This document shows, in pieces, positions 16,341 to 24,443 of a stretch of 64,000 nucleotides of DNA. The stretch spans positions 24,243 through 88,242 of the forward strand of contig NZ_QJHK01000019.1 in NCBI RefSeq assembly GCF_003202435.1, read 5' to 3'. A program made the translations under genes and the position numbers. The stretch comes from Flavobacterium cheongpyeongense. Its GTDB lineage: Bacteria; Bacteroidota; Bacteroidia; Flavobacteriales; Flavobacteriaceae. Below the pieces are notes generated by a model, which did not search any database, was not told where the DNA came from, and saw only the letters and a list, made by a program, of their open reading frames with translations. How positions within the stretch are numbered: the first letter of the stretch is position 1; each line of letters starts with the position of its first letter.

Positions 16341-16922
16341 TTATAATTTCAAAAAGTTTTCTAATATTTTCTCCCCGACATCTCCGCTTTTTTCAGGATG
16401 AAATTGTGTTCCGTAAAAATTATTTTTATGCAATGCCGATGCGTATTCAACATCATAATTTGTTGTAGCAATCGCTTCAGCGCAGTTTGGAGCATAAAAA
16501 CTGTGTACCAGATACATGAATTCATTTTCGGGAATATCTTTAAACAAGTCCGATTTTAAATTATAGATTTGGTTCCATCCCATTTGTGGTACTTTTACAT
16601 TTGAAGTAAATTTAATTACATCCACATCAAAAATTCCCAGACCTTTTGTATTTCCTTCTTCTGTTGAATTGCACATTAATTGCATTCCAAGACAGATTCC
16701 AAAAACGGGTTGTTTTAAATTCGGAATTAAATTCTCCAAACCGCTTTCCTCCAGTTTTCTCATGGCATAGCTTGCTTCACCGACACCCGGAAAAATCACT
16801 TTATCTGCTGCGAGAATTTCTTCAGGATTATTGCTTAGAACCGCTTTAAAACCAAGTCTTTCAATAGCAAACATTATGCTCTGAATATTTCCTGCTCCGT
16901 AGTTTATTATTACTATTTTCAT
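16341..16922 (-). CDS. hisH: Imidazole glycerol phosphate synthase, glutamine amidotransferase subunit
   Basis: A 193-residue class I glutamine amidotransferase. The nucleophile is Cys77 in VFGICLGMQL, with His175 and Glu177 in QFHPEKS completing the triad. It supplies ammonia to HisF through the barrel. The opening MKIVIINYGAGNIQS is conserved. Length is normal. Spacing to hisA is 127 bases and to hisB 104 bases, both filled with word-repeat sequence. Confidence 0.96.
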   Translation of the reverse strand: MKIVIINYGAGNIQSIMFAIERLGFKAVLSNNPEEILAADKVIFPGVGEASYAMRKLEESGLENLIPNLKQPVFGICLGMQLMCNSTEEGNTKGLGIFDVDVIKFTSNVKVPQMGWNQIYNLKSDLFKDIPENEFMYLVHSFYAPNCAEAIATTNYDVEYASALHKNNFYGTQFHPEKSGDVGEKILENFLKL

Positions 16923-17026
16923 TTATATTAGTCTAAAAGTTGTAAAGTCAAATGTCTAAAAGTCAATTTTGCTTGTCCTTAATTTGGGAAAACTTTCGAC
17001 TTTATGACTTTTGTCTTTCGACTTAA
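16923..17026. repeat. hisB-hisH spacer with repeated GACTTT words
   Basis: The right arm, about 16991-17023, carries GACTTT, GACTTTT, GTCTTT and GACTT in close succession; the left arm, about 16930-16966, carries AGTCTAAAAGT and AAAGTCAAATG complements. It forms a long imperfect hairpin. No ORF. Confidence 0.6.
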
Positions 17027-18163
17027 TTAAAGCATTCCTTTGGTCGAAGGCAAAATCATTTTCTCGGTATCTCTTTTTACAGCCACTTTTATGGCTTTTG
17101 CGAAAGCTTTAAAAATCGCTTCAATTTTATGGTGCTCGTTATCGCCCTCGGCTTTGATATTTATATTGGCTTTTGCTCCGTCTGAGAAGGATTTAAAGAA
17201 GTGAAAAAACATCTCGGTTGGCATTTTACCCACCATTTCACGTTTAAATTCGGTTTCCCAAATCAGCCAGTTTCTTCCTCCAAAATCGATGGCAACCTGC
17301 GCCAGACAATCGTCCATTGGCAAACAGAAACCATAACGTTCGATACCTAATTTATTTCCGAGTGCTTTTGCAAAAACTTCCCCTAAAGCAATTGCTGTAT
17401 CTTCAATGGTATGATGTTCATCAACTTCTAAGTCACCTTTTACAAGAACTTCCAAATCCATTTGACCGTGACGTGAAATCTGATCTAACATGTGGTCAAA
17501 GAAAGCGATTCCTGTATCGATTTTACTTTTCCCTGTTCCGTCAAGATTCAGGTTGATAAAAATATCCGTTTCATGTGTCTTACGTGTAATCGAAGCTGAA
17601 CGTGCCTCTAATTTTAAAAACTCATAAATCGTTTTCCAGTCGGTGGTCTGTAAAATAATCGTTTCATCTAACTCTTCACGTTTGGAAGAAATTTCAGTGC
17701 TTCCGGCACCATCGGTCAGATTCATAAAAATGGCTTTTGCTCCTAAGTTTTTAGCCAGTTCAACATCGGTAAGACGGTCTCCCAATACAAATGAATTTGC
17801 CAGATCATAGTTCGGATTGTCAATGTATTTTGTCAGCATTCCGGTTCTAGGCTTGCGTGTTGGTGCATTATCTTCCGGAAACGATCTGTCTACAAAAATA
17901 TCATCAAACAAAACGCCTTCGTTCTCAAAAGCTCTCAGAATAAAATTCTGTGTTGGCCAAAATGTATCTTCCGGAAAGCTATCTGTTCCTAAACCATCCT
18001 GATTGGTAACCATTGCCAGTTCATAATCCAGTTCATTGGCAATTTTAGCCAGATACTGAAACGCTTTCGGATAAAACTCTAATTTATCTAAGCTGTCTAA
18101 TTGATATCCTTCAGGTTCTAAAACAATCGTTCCGTCACGATCGATAAAAAGTACTTTTTTCAT
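17027..18163 (-). CDS. hisB: Bifunctional histidinol-phosphatase / imidazoleglycerol-phosphate dehydratase
   Basis: A 378-residue two-domain enzyme. Residues 1-165 are a HAD phosphatase with the DRDGT nucleophile motif (Asp8, Asp10), the MVTNQDGLG second motif, and LGDRLTDVELAKNLG as the acidic third motif. Residues 188-378 are IGP dehydratase, with FFDHMLDQISRHG and EVDEHHTIEDTAIALGE as metal-binding His/Glu sets. It does the dehydration and the phosphatase steps of the pathway. The fusion is shared with enterobacteria and occurs in Bacteroidota. The C-terminal end lies next to the hisH spacer. Confidence 0.95.
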   Translation of the reverse strand: MKKVLFIDRDGTIVLEPEGYQLDSLDKLEFYPKAFQYLAKIANELDYELAMVTNQDGLGTDSFPEDTFWPTQNFILRAFENEGVLFDDIFVDRSFPEDNAPTRKPRTGMLTKYIDNPNYDLANSFVLGDRLTDVELAKNLGAKAIFMNLTDGAGSTEISSKREELDETIILQTTDWKTIYEFLKLEARSASITRKTHETDIFINLNLDGTGKSKIDTGIAFFDHMLDQISRHGQMDLEVLVKGDLEVDEHHTIEDTAIALGEVFAKALGNKLGIERYGFCLPMDDCLAQVAIDFGGRNWLIWETEFKREMVGKMPTEMFFHFFKSFSDGAKANINIKAEGDNEHHKIEAIFKAFAKAIKVAVKRDTEKMILPSTKGML

Positions 18164-18272
18164 ATTTTTATTTTTTGAGAATAAAGAAAAAAGAGTAAAG
18201 AAAATAGCCTTTTTATTCTATCCAAAAAGTTATTTCAATTTTTTCTTTCTTTTTTGCTCTATATTCTTTCTT
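18164..18272. repeat. hisC-hisB spacer with A/G-rich and C/T-rich arms
   Basis: Left arm words AAAGAAAAAAGAGTAAAGAAAA (about 18184-18205 in part) face right arm words TTTTTCTTTC, TTTTTTGCTC and TTCTTTCTTC near 18240-18272. It is an iterated AAGAAA/TTTCTT inverted repeat with imperfect pairing. No ORF. Confidence 0.55.
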
Positions 18273-19319
18273 CTATTTTAACAACTTCAATTCTTTAATC
18301 AAAACTGCATTTTCGTCTGGAATTCCAATCGTAAAACGCAGACAATTTTCACATAACGGCTGCGTAGTTCTGTTTCTGATCACGATTCCTTTTTCAATTA
18401 ATTCGTCGTATCTTTTATTGGCATTATCTACTTTTACCAGCACAAAATTAGCCTCAGTAGGGTATACGTTTTGAACAAAACTAATATCGTTTAAAACTTT
18501 AAGCAATTCTTCTCTCTGTTCAATGATAGCAGCAATTTCCTGTTTTATTTTTTCACCGTCCTTCAATCGCTCAATCGCTCTTTGCTGCGTTAGTTCGTTT
18601 ACGTTATAAGGCGGCTTGATTTTGTTTAAAACTGAAATCACGGCTTCAGAGGCATAACAAATTCCCAAACGAATTCCGGCCAGACCATACGCTTTTGAAA
18701 GCGTTTGTGTAATCACCAGATTCGGATATTGCTCCATTTTTCCCAGCCAGCTTTCTTTGTCTGAAAAATCAATATAGGCTTCATCAATTACCACCAAACC
18801 CTTAAAGTTTTGAAGTAATTTCACCACACTTTCATCCGAAAAAGAATTTCCTGTTGGATTGTTTGGTGAACATAAAAAGATAATCTTTGTATTCTCATCA
18901 ACAGTATCTAAAATTTTCTCAACCTGTGGCTGAAAATCGGTTGAAAGTAAAACTTCTCTGTTTTCAACAGCGTTGATATTTGCCAAAACACCATACATTC
19001 CGTACGTTGGCGGTAAGGAAATAATATTATCCGTTTTCGGTTCGCAGAAAGCCCTGAAAAGTAAATCTAAAACCTCATCGCTTCCGTTTCCTAATAAAAT
19101 CTGGCTTTGTTTTACGTTATTATTTTTAGCTAAAATTGCTTTAACCGAATTCTGCTGTGGGTCCGGATAGCGGTTTACCCCATTCTGAAAAGGATTTTCA
19201 TTGGCATCCAGAAAAATCATTTCGGCAGTATCAAAATCTTCAAACTCATCACGCGCTGATGAATAGGGTTTTAATGTTTTTACGTTTTCACGTGTTATGG
19301 TGTTTATATCGAATTCCAT
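18273..19319 (-). CDS. hisC: Histidinol-phosphate aminotransferase
   Basis: A 348-residue class I/II PLP aminotransferase. The Schiff-base Lys209 is in TLSKAYGLAGIRLG, and SPNNPTGNSFS near 151-161 is the substrate-binding segment. VVIDEAYIDFS precedes the PLP Lys. It converts imidazole acetol phosphate to histidinol phosphate using glutamate. It lies between hisB and hisD. The N-terminal opening MEFDINTITRENVKTLKPY is typical. Confidence 0.95.
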   Translation of the reverse strand: MEFDINTITRENVKTLKPYSSARDEFEDFDTAEMIFLDANENPFQNGVNRYPDPQQNSVKAILAKNNNVKQSQILLGNGSDEVLDLLFRAFCEPKTDNIISLPPTYGMYGVLANINAVENREVLLSTDFQPQVEKILDTVDENTKIIFLCSPNNPTGNSFSDESVVKLLQNFKGLVVIDEAYIDFSDKESWLGKMEQYPNLVITQTLSKAYGLAGIRLGICYASEAVISVLNKIKPPYNVNELTQQRAIERLKDGEKIKQEIAAIIEQREELLKVLNDISFVQNVYPTEANFVLVKVDNANKRYDELIEKGIVIRNRTTQPLCENCLRFTIGIPDENAVLIKELKLLK

Positions 19320-19431
19320 TCTTTTATTTTTTAAGTAGAAGAAAGAATCAAGAAAAAAGAATATAGACTAAATCTAATCCTTAAATTCATTTATCTTACT
19401 TCTTGCCACTTTGTTCTATCTTCTTTATTCT
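19320..19431. repeat. hisD-hisC spacer with AGAAGAAAGAAT-type words
   Basis: The left arm AGTAGAAGAAAGAATC and AAGAAAAAAGAATATAGAC (about 19333-19368) faces the right arm TTGTTCTATCTTC, TTTATTCTTTACTC. Both arms are made of repeats of a short word. It forms an imperfect inverted repeat without an ORF. Confidence 0.55.
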
Positions 19432-20715
19432 TTACTCTAAACTCTTCAATCTCAGTGTTACTGCATTTTTATGTGCCTGCAAACCTTCTGCCTCTGCCAT
19501 AACTTCAATGGCGCGTCCAATATTTTGTATCCCTTTTTCTGATATTTTTTGAAAAGTCATTGATTTCATAAAACTATCCAGATTTACACCACTATAATTT
19601 TTGGCGTAACCATTTGTAGGCAGCGTATGATTCGTTCCTGAAGCGTAGTCACCGGCACTTTCGGGAGTATAATTTCCAATAAAAACAGAACCTGCATTTA
19701 CAATTCCGTTACAATAAAAATCATCATATTCTGAGCAGATAATAAAGTGTTCCGGACCGTATTCATTGATAAGTTCCAAAGCAATTTTGTCATTTTCTAC
19801 CAAAATCAATTTAGAGTTTTCAATTGCTTTTTTTACAATTTCTTTTCTTGGAAGCTCTTCCATCTGAATTTGTATTTCTCTTTCAACAGCATCAATCAGT
19901 TTTTTTGAAGTCGAAACCAAAATTACCTGACTGTCGGTTCCGTGCTCTGCCTGGGATAATAAATCTGAAGCTACAAAGGCAGGGACAGCTGTATCATCTG
20001 CCACAACAAGCAACTCTGAAGGTCCCGCAGGCATATCTATTGCCACACCAAATTGTGTTGCCAACTGTTTTGCTACGGTTACAAACTGGTTTCCTGGTCC
20101 GAAAATTTTATATACCTTAGGAATAGATTGCGTTCCAAAGGTCATTCCCGCAATCGCCTGGATTCCGCCTACTTTTAATATTTTGGTTACACCGCATAAA
20201 TTGGCAGCATATAATATCGCCGGATTTATTTTTCCGGTTTTGTCAGGAGGCGAGCATAAAACAATTTCTTTTGATCCGGCTATTTCAGCGGGAACAGCCA
20301 GCATCAAAACAGTAGAAAATAAAGGAGCAGTACCGCCCGGAATATACAAACCTATTTTTTGAATGGGTCTTTTTTCCTGCCAGCAGTTTACACCTTCAAT
20401 GGTTTCAACAGAAATCCGTTCTGTTTTTTGTGCCGAATGAAAGTTGTAAATATTGCTTTTAGCCAACTGAATTGCCTCTTTTAATTCAGTTGAAATTGAA
20501 TTGATTGCCTCTTCAATTTCTGCTGATGTCACTTCATAATTGTCTAAAACAATGCCGTCAAAGATCGATGTGTATTTTGCAACCGCTTCATCTCCTTTTT
20601 TCTGTACTTCCTTAAAAATTTCTTTAACCGTAACTTCGATATCATCGATGGTTTTTGTTGGTCTTTTTAATATTTGAGACCAGGTATCTGGTTTTGGATT
20701 ATTTATTTTATTCAT
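19432..20715 (-). CDS. hisD: Histidinol dehydrogenase
   Basis: A 427-residue zinc enzyme that oxidises histidinol twice with NAD to give histidine. Signatures seen: YIPGGTAPLFSTVLM, the GPGNQFVTVAKQ NAD-binding segment, AGPSELLVVADD, LSQAEHGTDSQVILV and the C-terminal HTLPTNGYAKNYSGVNLDSF. It is the second structural gene of the operon, after hisG. Length is normal for the family. There is no doubt about identity. Confidence 0.96.
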   Translation of the reverse strand: MNKINNPKPDTWSQILKRPTKTIDDIEVTVKEIFKEVQKKGDEAVAKYTSIFDGIVLDNYEVTSAEIEEAINSISTELKEAIQLAKSNIYNFHSAQKTERISVETIEGVNCWQEKRPIQKIGLYIPGGTAPLFSTVLMLAVPAEIAGSKEIVLCSPPDKTGKINPAILYAANLCGVTKILKVGGIQAIAGMTFGTQSIPKVYKIFGPGNQFVTVAKQLATQFGVAIDMPAGPSELLVVADDTAVPAFVASDLLSQAEHGTDSQVILVSTSKKLIDAVEREIQIQMEELPRKEIVKKAIENSKLILVENDKIALELINEYGPEHFIICSEYDDFYCNGIVNAGSVFIGNYTPESAGDYASGTNHTLPTNGYAKNYSGVNLDSFMKSMTFQKISEKGIQNIGRAIEVMAEAEGLQAHKNAVTLRLKSLE

Positions 20716-20817
20716 TTTTTTTATGCTTTAAGCTTTAAGCTTTAGGCTATAAGCTTTATTAACTTTGTTTTTTTTGGTTTAAAGCATATTGCCTAAAACC
20801 TAAAGCGGGGCAAATCC
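20716..20817. repeat. hisG-hisD spacer with repeated GCTTTAA words
   Basis: The left arm reads GCTTTAAGCTTTAAGC, then TTTAGGCTATAAGC (about 20726-20755); the right arm reads TTTAAAGCATATTGCCTAAAACC and CCTAAAGC near 20780-20806. The GCTTTA word occurs three times. It is an imperfect inverted repeat without an ORF. Confidence 0.6.
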
Positions 20818-21675
20818 TTAAAGAACCATTTTTTCAATTGGGCAAACTAAAATCCCTTCAGCTCCTGCTTCTTTCAACTGATCGATTACGTCCCAAAAAG
20901 TATCTTTATCAATAACTGAATGTACGCTGCTCCATCCTTCCTGAGCCAAAGGCAAAACGGTAAGGCTTCGCAAAACAGGTAAAATTTTCCCAATTTCTTC
21001 AATTTTTTCGTTTGGCACATTCATCAGTATATATTTTGAATTACGTGCTCTTAAAACAGACTGGATTCTAAATTTTAAGGTATCGATGTGTTTTTGAATT
21101 TCCGGGGAAACTTTTGGAGAAACTGCTAAAACTGCTTCGCTCTTTAAAATTACCTCAACTTCTTTCAAATTGTTTTTGAACAAAGTGCTTCCGCTGGAAA
21201 CGATATCGACAATTGCATCAGCAAGGCCAATATTAGGCGCAATTTCTACAGATCCTGAAATCTGGTGGATATCAACCGTTAAACCAAATGAACCAAAATA
21301 TTCGTTTACCGTATTGGGATAAGAAGTCGCAACACGCAAACCTGCCAAATCCTGAATCGAATTGTATTCAAAAGTTTTAGGAACTGCTACTGAAACTTTA
21401 CATTTTGAGAATCCCAATTTTTGAACCACTTCAATATCTTTTCCTTTTTCTACCAAAAGATTATCACCAACGATTGCTAAATCAACCACTCCGTCAATTA
21501 AATACTGAGGAATATCCGAATTTCTTAAATATAAAACTTCAAGAGGAAAGTTTGACGCTTCGGCTTTTAACTGATCGATTCCGTTGTTGATCGAAATACC
21601 GCAGTCTTTAAGGATCTGAATGCTGTCTTCGTTTAAACGACCTGATTTTTGAATTGCAATTTTTAAAGTACTCAT
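20818..21675 (-). CDS. hisG: ATP phosphoribosyltransferase, long form
   Basis: A 285-residue first enzyme of histidine synthesis, condensing ATP and PRPP. The catalytic domains cover about 1-205 (MSTLKIAIQKSGRLNEDSIQ, LAIVGDNLLVE, ADAIVDIVSSGSTLFKNNLKE phosphate loop), and an ACT-like regulatory domain covers about 210-285 (LPVLRSLTVLPLAQEGWSSVHSVIDKDTFWDVI). The extra C-terminal domain marks the long, HisZ-independent form that histidine inhibits. It is the first structural gene of the operon, 108 bases after the leader ORF. Confidence 0.96.
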   Translation of the reverse strand: MSTLKIAIQKSGRLNEDSIQILKDCGISINNGIDQLKAEASNFPLEVLYLRNSDIPQYLIDGVVDLAIVGDNLLVEKGKDIEVVQKLGFSKCKVSVAVPKTFEYNSIQDLAGLRVATSYPNTVNEYFGSFGLTVDIHQISGSVEIAPNIGLADAIVDIVSSGSTLFKNNLKEVEVILKSEAVLAVSPKVSPEIQKHIDTLKFRIQSVLRARNSKYILMNVPNEKIEEIGKILPVLRSLTVLPLAQEGWSSVHSVIDKDTFWDVIDQLKEAGAEGILVCPIEKMVL

Positions 21676-21726
21676 TTTTTCTTTTTTTGTTTAGTTAATA
21701 GTTTGAGTACAAAGAATAGGTAATAA

Positions 21727-21757
21727 AAAACCCGTTTGATGTACTCAAACGGGTTTT
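21727..21757 (-). terminator. Attenuator terminator hairpin upstream of hisG
   Basis: AAAACCCGTTTGA and TCAAACGGGTTTT (21727-21739 and 21745-21757) make a 13-bp GC-containing stem around a 5-base loop, followed on the minus strand by a T-rich tract. It lies between the leader ORF and hisG. TACATC in the loop and 3' stem is complementary to GATGTA in the RNA upstream (21772-21777 on the plus strand as TACATC), giving a possible antiterminator. Confidence 0.85.
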
Positions 21758-21783
21758 AAAATATGATGATTTACATCCATACA

Positions 21784-21843
21784 TTAACACATCGCCTGAG
21801 AGCAATTATGAAAATGATGATGATGTAATTGATTTGTAAACAT
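21784..21843 (-). CDS. hisL: his operon leader peptide (19 residues, five of six consecutive residues His)
   Basis: From the ATG at 21843 the frame reads MFTNQLHHHHFHNCSQAMC and a stop, so residues 7-12 are HHHHFH. Such a run of histidine codons is the hallmark of ribosome-mediated attenuation. When charged histidyl-tRNA is scarce, the ribosome stalls on the CAT run and the downstream RNA can fold so as to avoid the terminator at 21727-21757. The ORF is too short for gene finders. The position, run and terminator together make the call secure; the folding path is inferred. The gene symbol hisL is by analogy to enteric leader peptides. Confidence 0.85.
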   Translation of the reverse strand: MFTNQLHHHHFHNCSQAMC

Positions 21844-21877
21844 TTTTGGTTTGTTTTTTTATTCTTTGATTCGGTTG

Positions 21878-21909
21878 CAAATATACAGGTTAATTTTATA
21901 AAAAAACAA
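21878..21909 (-). promoter_or_regulatory. his operon promoter, TTG-N21-TATATTTG
   Basis: On the minus strand TTG (21909-21907) is followed after 21 bases by TATATTTG (21885-21878), a match to the Bacteroidota consensus of -33 TTG and -7 TAnnTTTG. Transcription would begin near 21872, about 30 bases before the leader ATG. The leader RNA would then be about 145 bases to the terminator. Confidence 0.7.
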
Positions 21910-22152
21910 TTTTTAATTTAACTTAACGGTGGTTTATTGTTAAAAAAAATACAGAATCTATTTCAATACCTTTTTATAATTGTAACCCGTTGACGGAAAT
22001 TAGTTTTTAATGATAATACTTCGTCAGTTGGAGTAATTTCGATAGACAATTGTATTGGGAACAGAAAAAATTTCATAGAAAATAATTCCCGATACTTTTT
22101 TTTGTTGCTTTTGTCTGCGCAAAAAACACTGAACTGATGTTTTTGAATAATT

Positions 22153-23565
22153 CTAACTAACGGGTAATTCTAATATGTTTGTTTCCTCGTTAAATTCTAA
22201 AATTACTGTGGTTCCTACATTCATTTTGCTTTCTATGTGAAATTGAATATCCAGCAATTCTGTAAAACGTTTGACGATAGACAATCCTAATCCTGTTCCT
22301 TTAATTTCAGGATGTCCGGCAGAGTTTGACCTGAAAAAAGGATTAAAAATAGCTTCTAAATCACTTTTTTTAATTCCGATTCCGTTGTCTGTAATTTTAC
22401 AGATTATTTTATTGTTTTGTTTAGAAAGAAAAACGGATACCTCACCTCTGTTATTTGTATACTTAACTGCATTCGAAATAATATTCCTAAAAATAGTTAC
22501 GACCAGATAATTATCAGACTTGATAAAATAATCTTCTTCAGCTTCAAATTTTATTTTGATATTTTTACTATTTATGTTTTGTGATTTCAAAGTAATTACA
22601 TCCAAAATTACTGCATTCAGATAAACCGATTCCGGCAAAATATTTTGTCTCTGATTCTCAAAGCGTGCCAGCATCAGAAGCTCGTCTACCAATATATTTA
22701 AGTGGTCTACTTCGTTAATGCAGTAATTTATTTTATCTTCATATTCCTTATTGTCCCGGGGTTTTCGAATCAAAACTTCGAGAGTGCCTTTAATGACTGT
22801 TAAAGGTGTTCTGAGTTCATGTGATGCATCAGAGGTAAATTGTTTTTCACGTTCAATGGCATCTTCAATACGGTTTAATAAATTGTTTATATTTTCGGAT
22901 AATGTATACAGTTCATCATGTGTTCTGGGCAACGGAATCCTGTTTTTTAAATTATCTTTTGTAATACTCTTCGAAGTGTTTATAATGGCATTTATTGGTT
23001 TTATGCTTCGTCCTGCAAAAAAACGGGCAATAAAAAACAATAATAACAGAATGACCGGAAAAGACAGCATCATAATATTAAATAAACTGTCGAGTACTAA
23101 TCTGGAATCTTTTAATGGCATTGCTATTATCAAATAGCCTATCTTTTTTGCTTTTACCTGAAGCGGAACCTGAATCTGTCTAATAGTATTATGTCTGATT
23201 TTGGTGTCAAAGAGTTCAAAATTAGGCACAGTCTTATCAAACATCAGGACTTCATTTTTAAGATTGGGTGATTTTTCAACTATTTTTTTGTTTACATCCA
23301 AAAACTCAACAAATACAGGATTAATATCTACTGTATTATGTTCGCGCTCTTCCCATTCTTCTTCATTAACCAGGATTATAACATTGTCTATAATCCTGAT
23401 TTGCTTGCGAAGATTTTGAATTTCTACTTTAATATCATTATCAATATGACTATAAACAGCATGCTTTACTATGGAATAGAGTGTGAAAAAAACTACCAGA
23501 ATCAACAAACCGGTTGTTATGATATAGTTTAAGGCAATTCTGTTTTTAAAGGAAAGCTGTTTCAT
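22153..23565 (-). CDS. Sensor histidine kinase
   Basis: A 470-residue inner-membrane kinase: two helices (about 11-31 and 162-183) flank a periplasmic domain of about 130 residues, then HAMP (about 185-238). The phospho-acceptor His249 is in SDASHELRTPLT; ATP-binding motifs include NIISNAVKYT, DNGIGIKKSD and GTGLGLSIVKRF. The periplasmic part has no family I can name. It starts three bases after the response-regulator stop, so the pair is one operon. The signal is unknown; the neighbour on the other side is a sulfatase/LTA-synthase-like gene. Confidence 0.93.
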   Translation of the reverse strand: MKQLSFKNRIALNYIITTGLLILVVFFTLYSIVKHAVYSHIDNDIKVEIQNLRKQIRIIDNVIILVNEEEWEEREHNTVDINPVFVEFLDVNKKIVEKSPNLKNEVLMFDKTVPNFELFDTKIRHNTIRQIQVPLQVKAKKIGYLIIAMPLKDSRLVLDSLFNIMMLSFPVILLLLFFIARFFAGRSIKPINAIINTSKSITKDNLKNRIPLPRTHDELYTLSENINNLLNRIEDAIEREKQFTSDASHELRTPLTVIKGTLEVLIRKPRDNKEYEDKINYCINEVDHLNILVDELLMLARFENQRQNILPESVYLNAVILDVITLKSQNINSKNIKIKFEAEEDYFIKSDNYLVVTIFRNIISNAVKYTNNRGEVSVFLSKQNNKIICKITDNGIGIKKSDLEAIFNPFFRSNSAGHPEIKGTGLGLSIVKRFTELLDIQFHIESKMNVGTTVILEFNEETNILELPVS

Positions 23566-23568
23566 TTT

Positions 23569-24231
23569 TTAGTCATTGGCAATGTAACCCACGCCTCGTA
23601 TTGTTTTTATGTAGTCTTCTTCGATTTTTAAATTAAGTTTTTTTCTGATAGCATTTATGAAAACATCAATAACACCTGAATCGTACTCAAAATTGATCTC
23701 CCAGACATCTTTTAAAATCTGGTTTCGTGTGCATACTTTTCCTTTATTACTGATTAAATAATGCAACAATTCAAATTCTCTTTGTGTTAGTGAAATTTGT
23801 TCATCATTTTTTAATACAATATATTTCGATAAATCAATTTTTATAGTTCCTAATGTTAGAATCTCAGATTCCTTTTGATACCTGAAATGAACTTTAATAC
23901 GTTCTACCAATTCTTCAAAACTGAAAGGTTTCTTGATATAATCATTTGCCCCCGCTTTTAAACCTTCTATTGTTTCCTGAACGGTATCTTTGGCTGTGAG
24001 AAAAATAATTGGAGTCGTACGGTTTTTAATCCTGATTGCTTTGCATAGATCCAGACCATTGATCTTAGGCAGCATCCAGTCTAACAAAATCAAATCAAAC
24101 TGTTGTTCCTGAGTCAGTTCAAATCCTTTTAAGCCATCATCTGCTGTTGTTATCTGGTATCCTTCTTCTTGTAAGCCCTGCTTAAGGAACTGAACGATGC
24201 CTAACTCGTCTTCTACTATTAAAATATGCAT
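23569..24231 (-). CDS. OmpR/PhoB-family response regulator
   Basis: A 220-residue regulator. The receiver domain (1-115) has the phosphorylation site Asp51 in FDLILLDWMLP, with Thr79 of FLTAKD and Lys101 of KKPF as the usual switch residues. The winged-helix DNA-binding domain (about 128-220) ends with TIRGVGYIA. It is co-transcribed with the sensor kinase downstream, with a three-base gap. It is divergent from the sulfatase gene at 24444, which may be a target, but no operator could be identified. Confidence 0.94.
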   Translation of the reverse strand: MHILIVEDELGIVQFLKQGLQEEGYQITTADDGLKGFELTQEQQFDLILLDWMLPKINGLDLCKAIRIKNRTTPIIFLTAKDTVQETIEGLKAGANDYIKKPFSFEELVERIKVHFRYQKESEILTLGTIKIDLSKYIVLKNDEQISLTQREFELLHYLISNKGKVCTRNQILKDVWEINFEYDSGVIDVFINAIRKKLNLKIEEDYIKTIRGVGYIAND

Positions 24232-24421
24232 TCGGGATTATTTATTTAAAATAAAATTTATAAAATTACTTACAAATTGTGTACGGCAAAGATAGTTTTT
24301 TTGTATTTTTAAAATACTTTAAACCATCAAAATAGAAAAATTGTTATCGTCTTAAGTAAATTTTAAGCCTACATTAAGTAAGGTAATGGTTATTATTAAT
24401 TCAAGGTTAATTAATCAGAAT

Positions 24422-24429
24422 TAATTTTG
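24422..24429 (+). promoter_or_regulatory. Candidate -7 element TAATTTTG for the sulfatase gene
   Basis: TAATTTTG matches TAnnTTTG but lies only 14 bases before the ATG, giving a nearly leaderless mRNA of perhaps a few bases. An alternative promoter further upstream in the 24232-24420 region cannot be excluded. Confidence 0.4.
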
Positions 24430-24443
24430 TAAAAAAAAACTTT

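Noticed and set aside
21963..22076. A 37-codon minus-strand ORF (MKFFLFPIQLSIEITPTDEV...) between the his promoter region and the sensor kinase
   Set aside because: No homologous look and no conserved context; neighbouring frames in the same stretch look equally coding. Probably chance in AT-rich DNA, or an old remnant.
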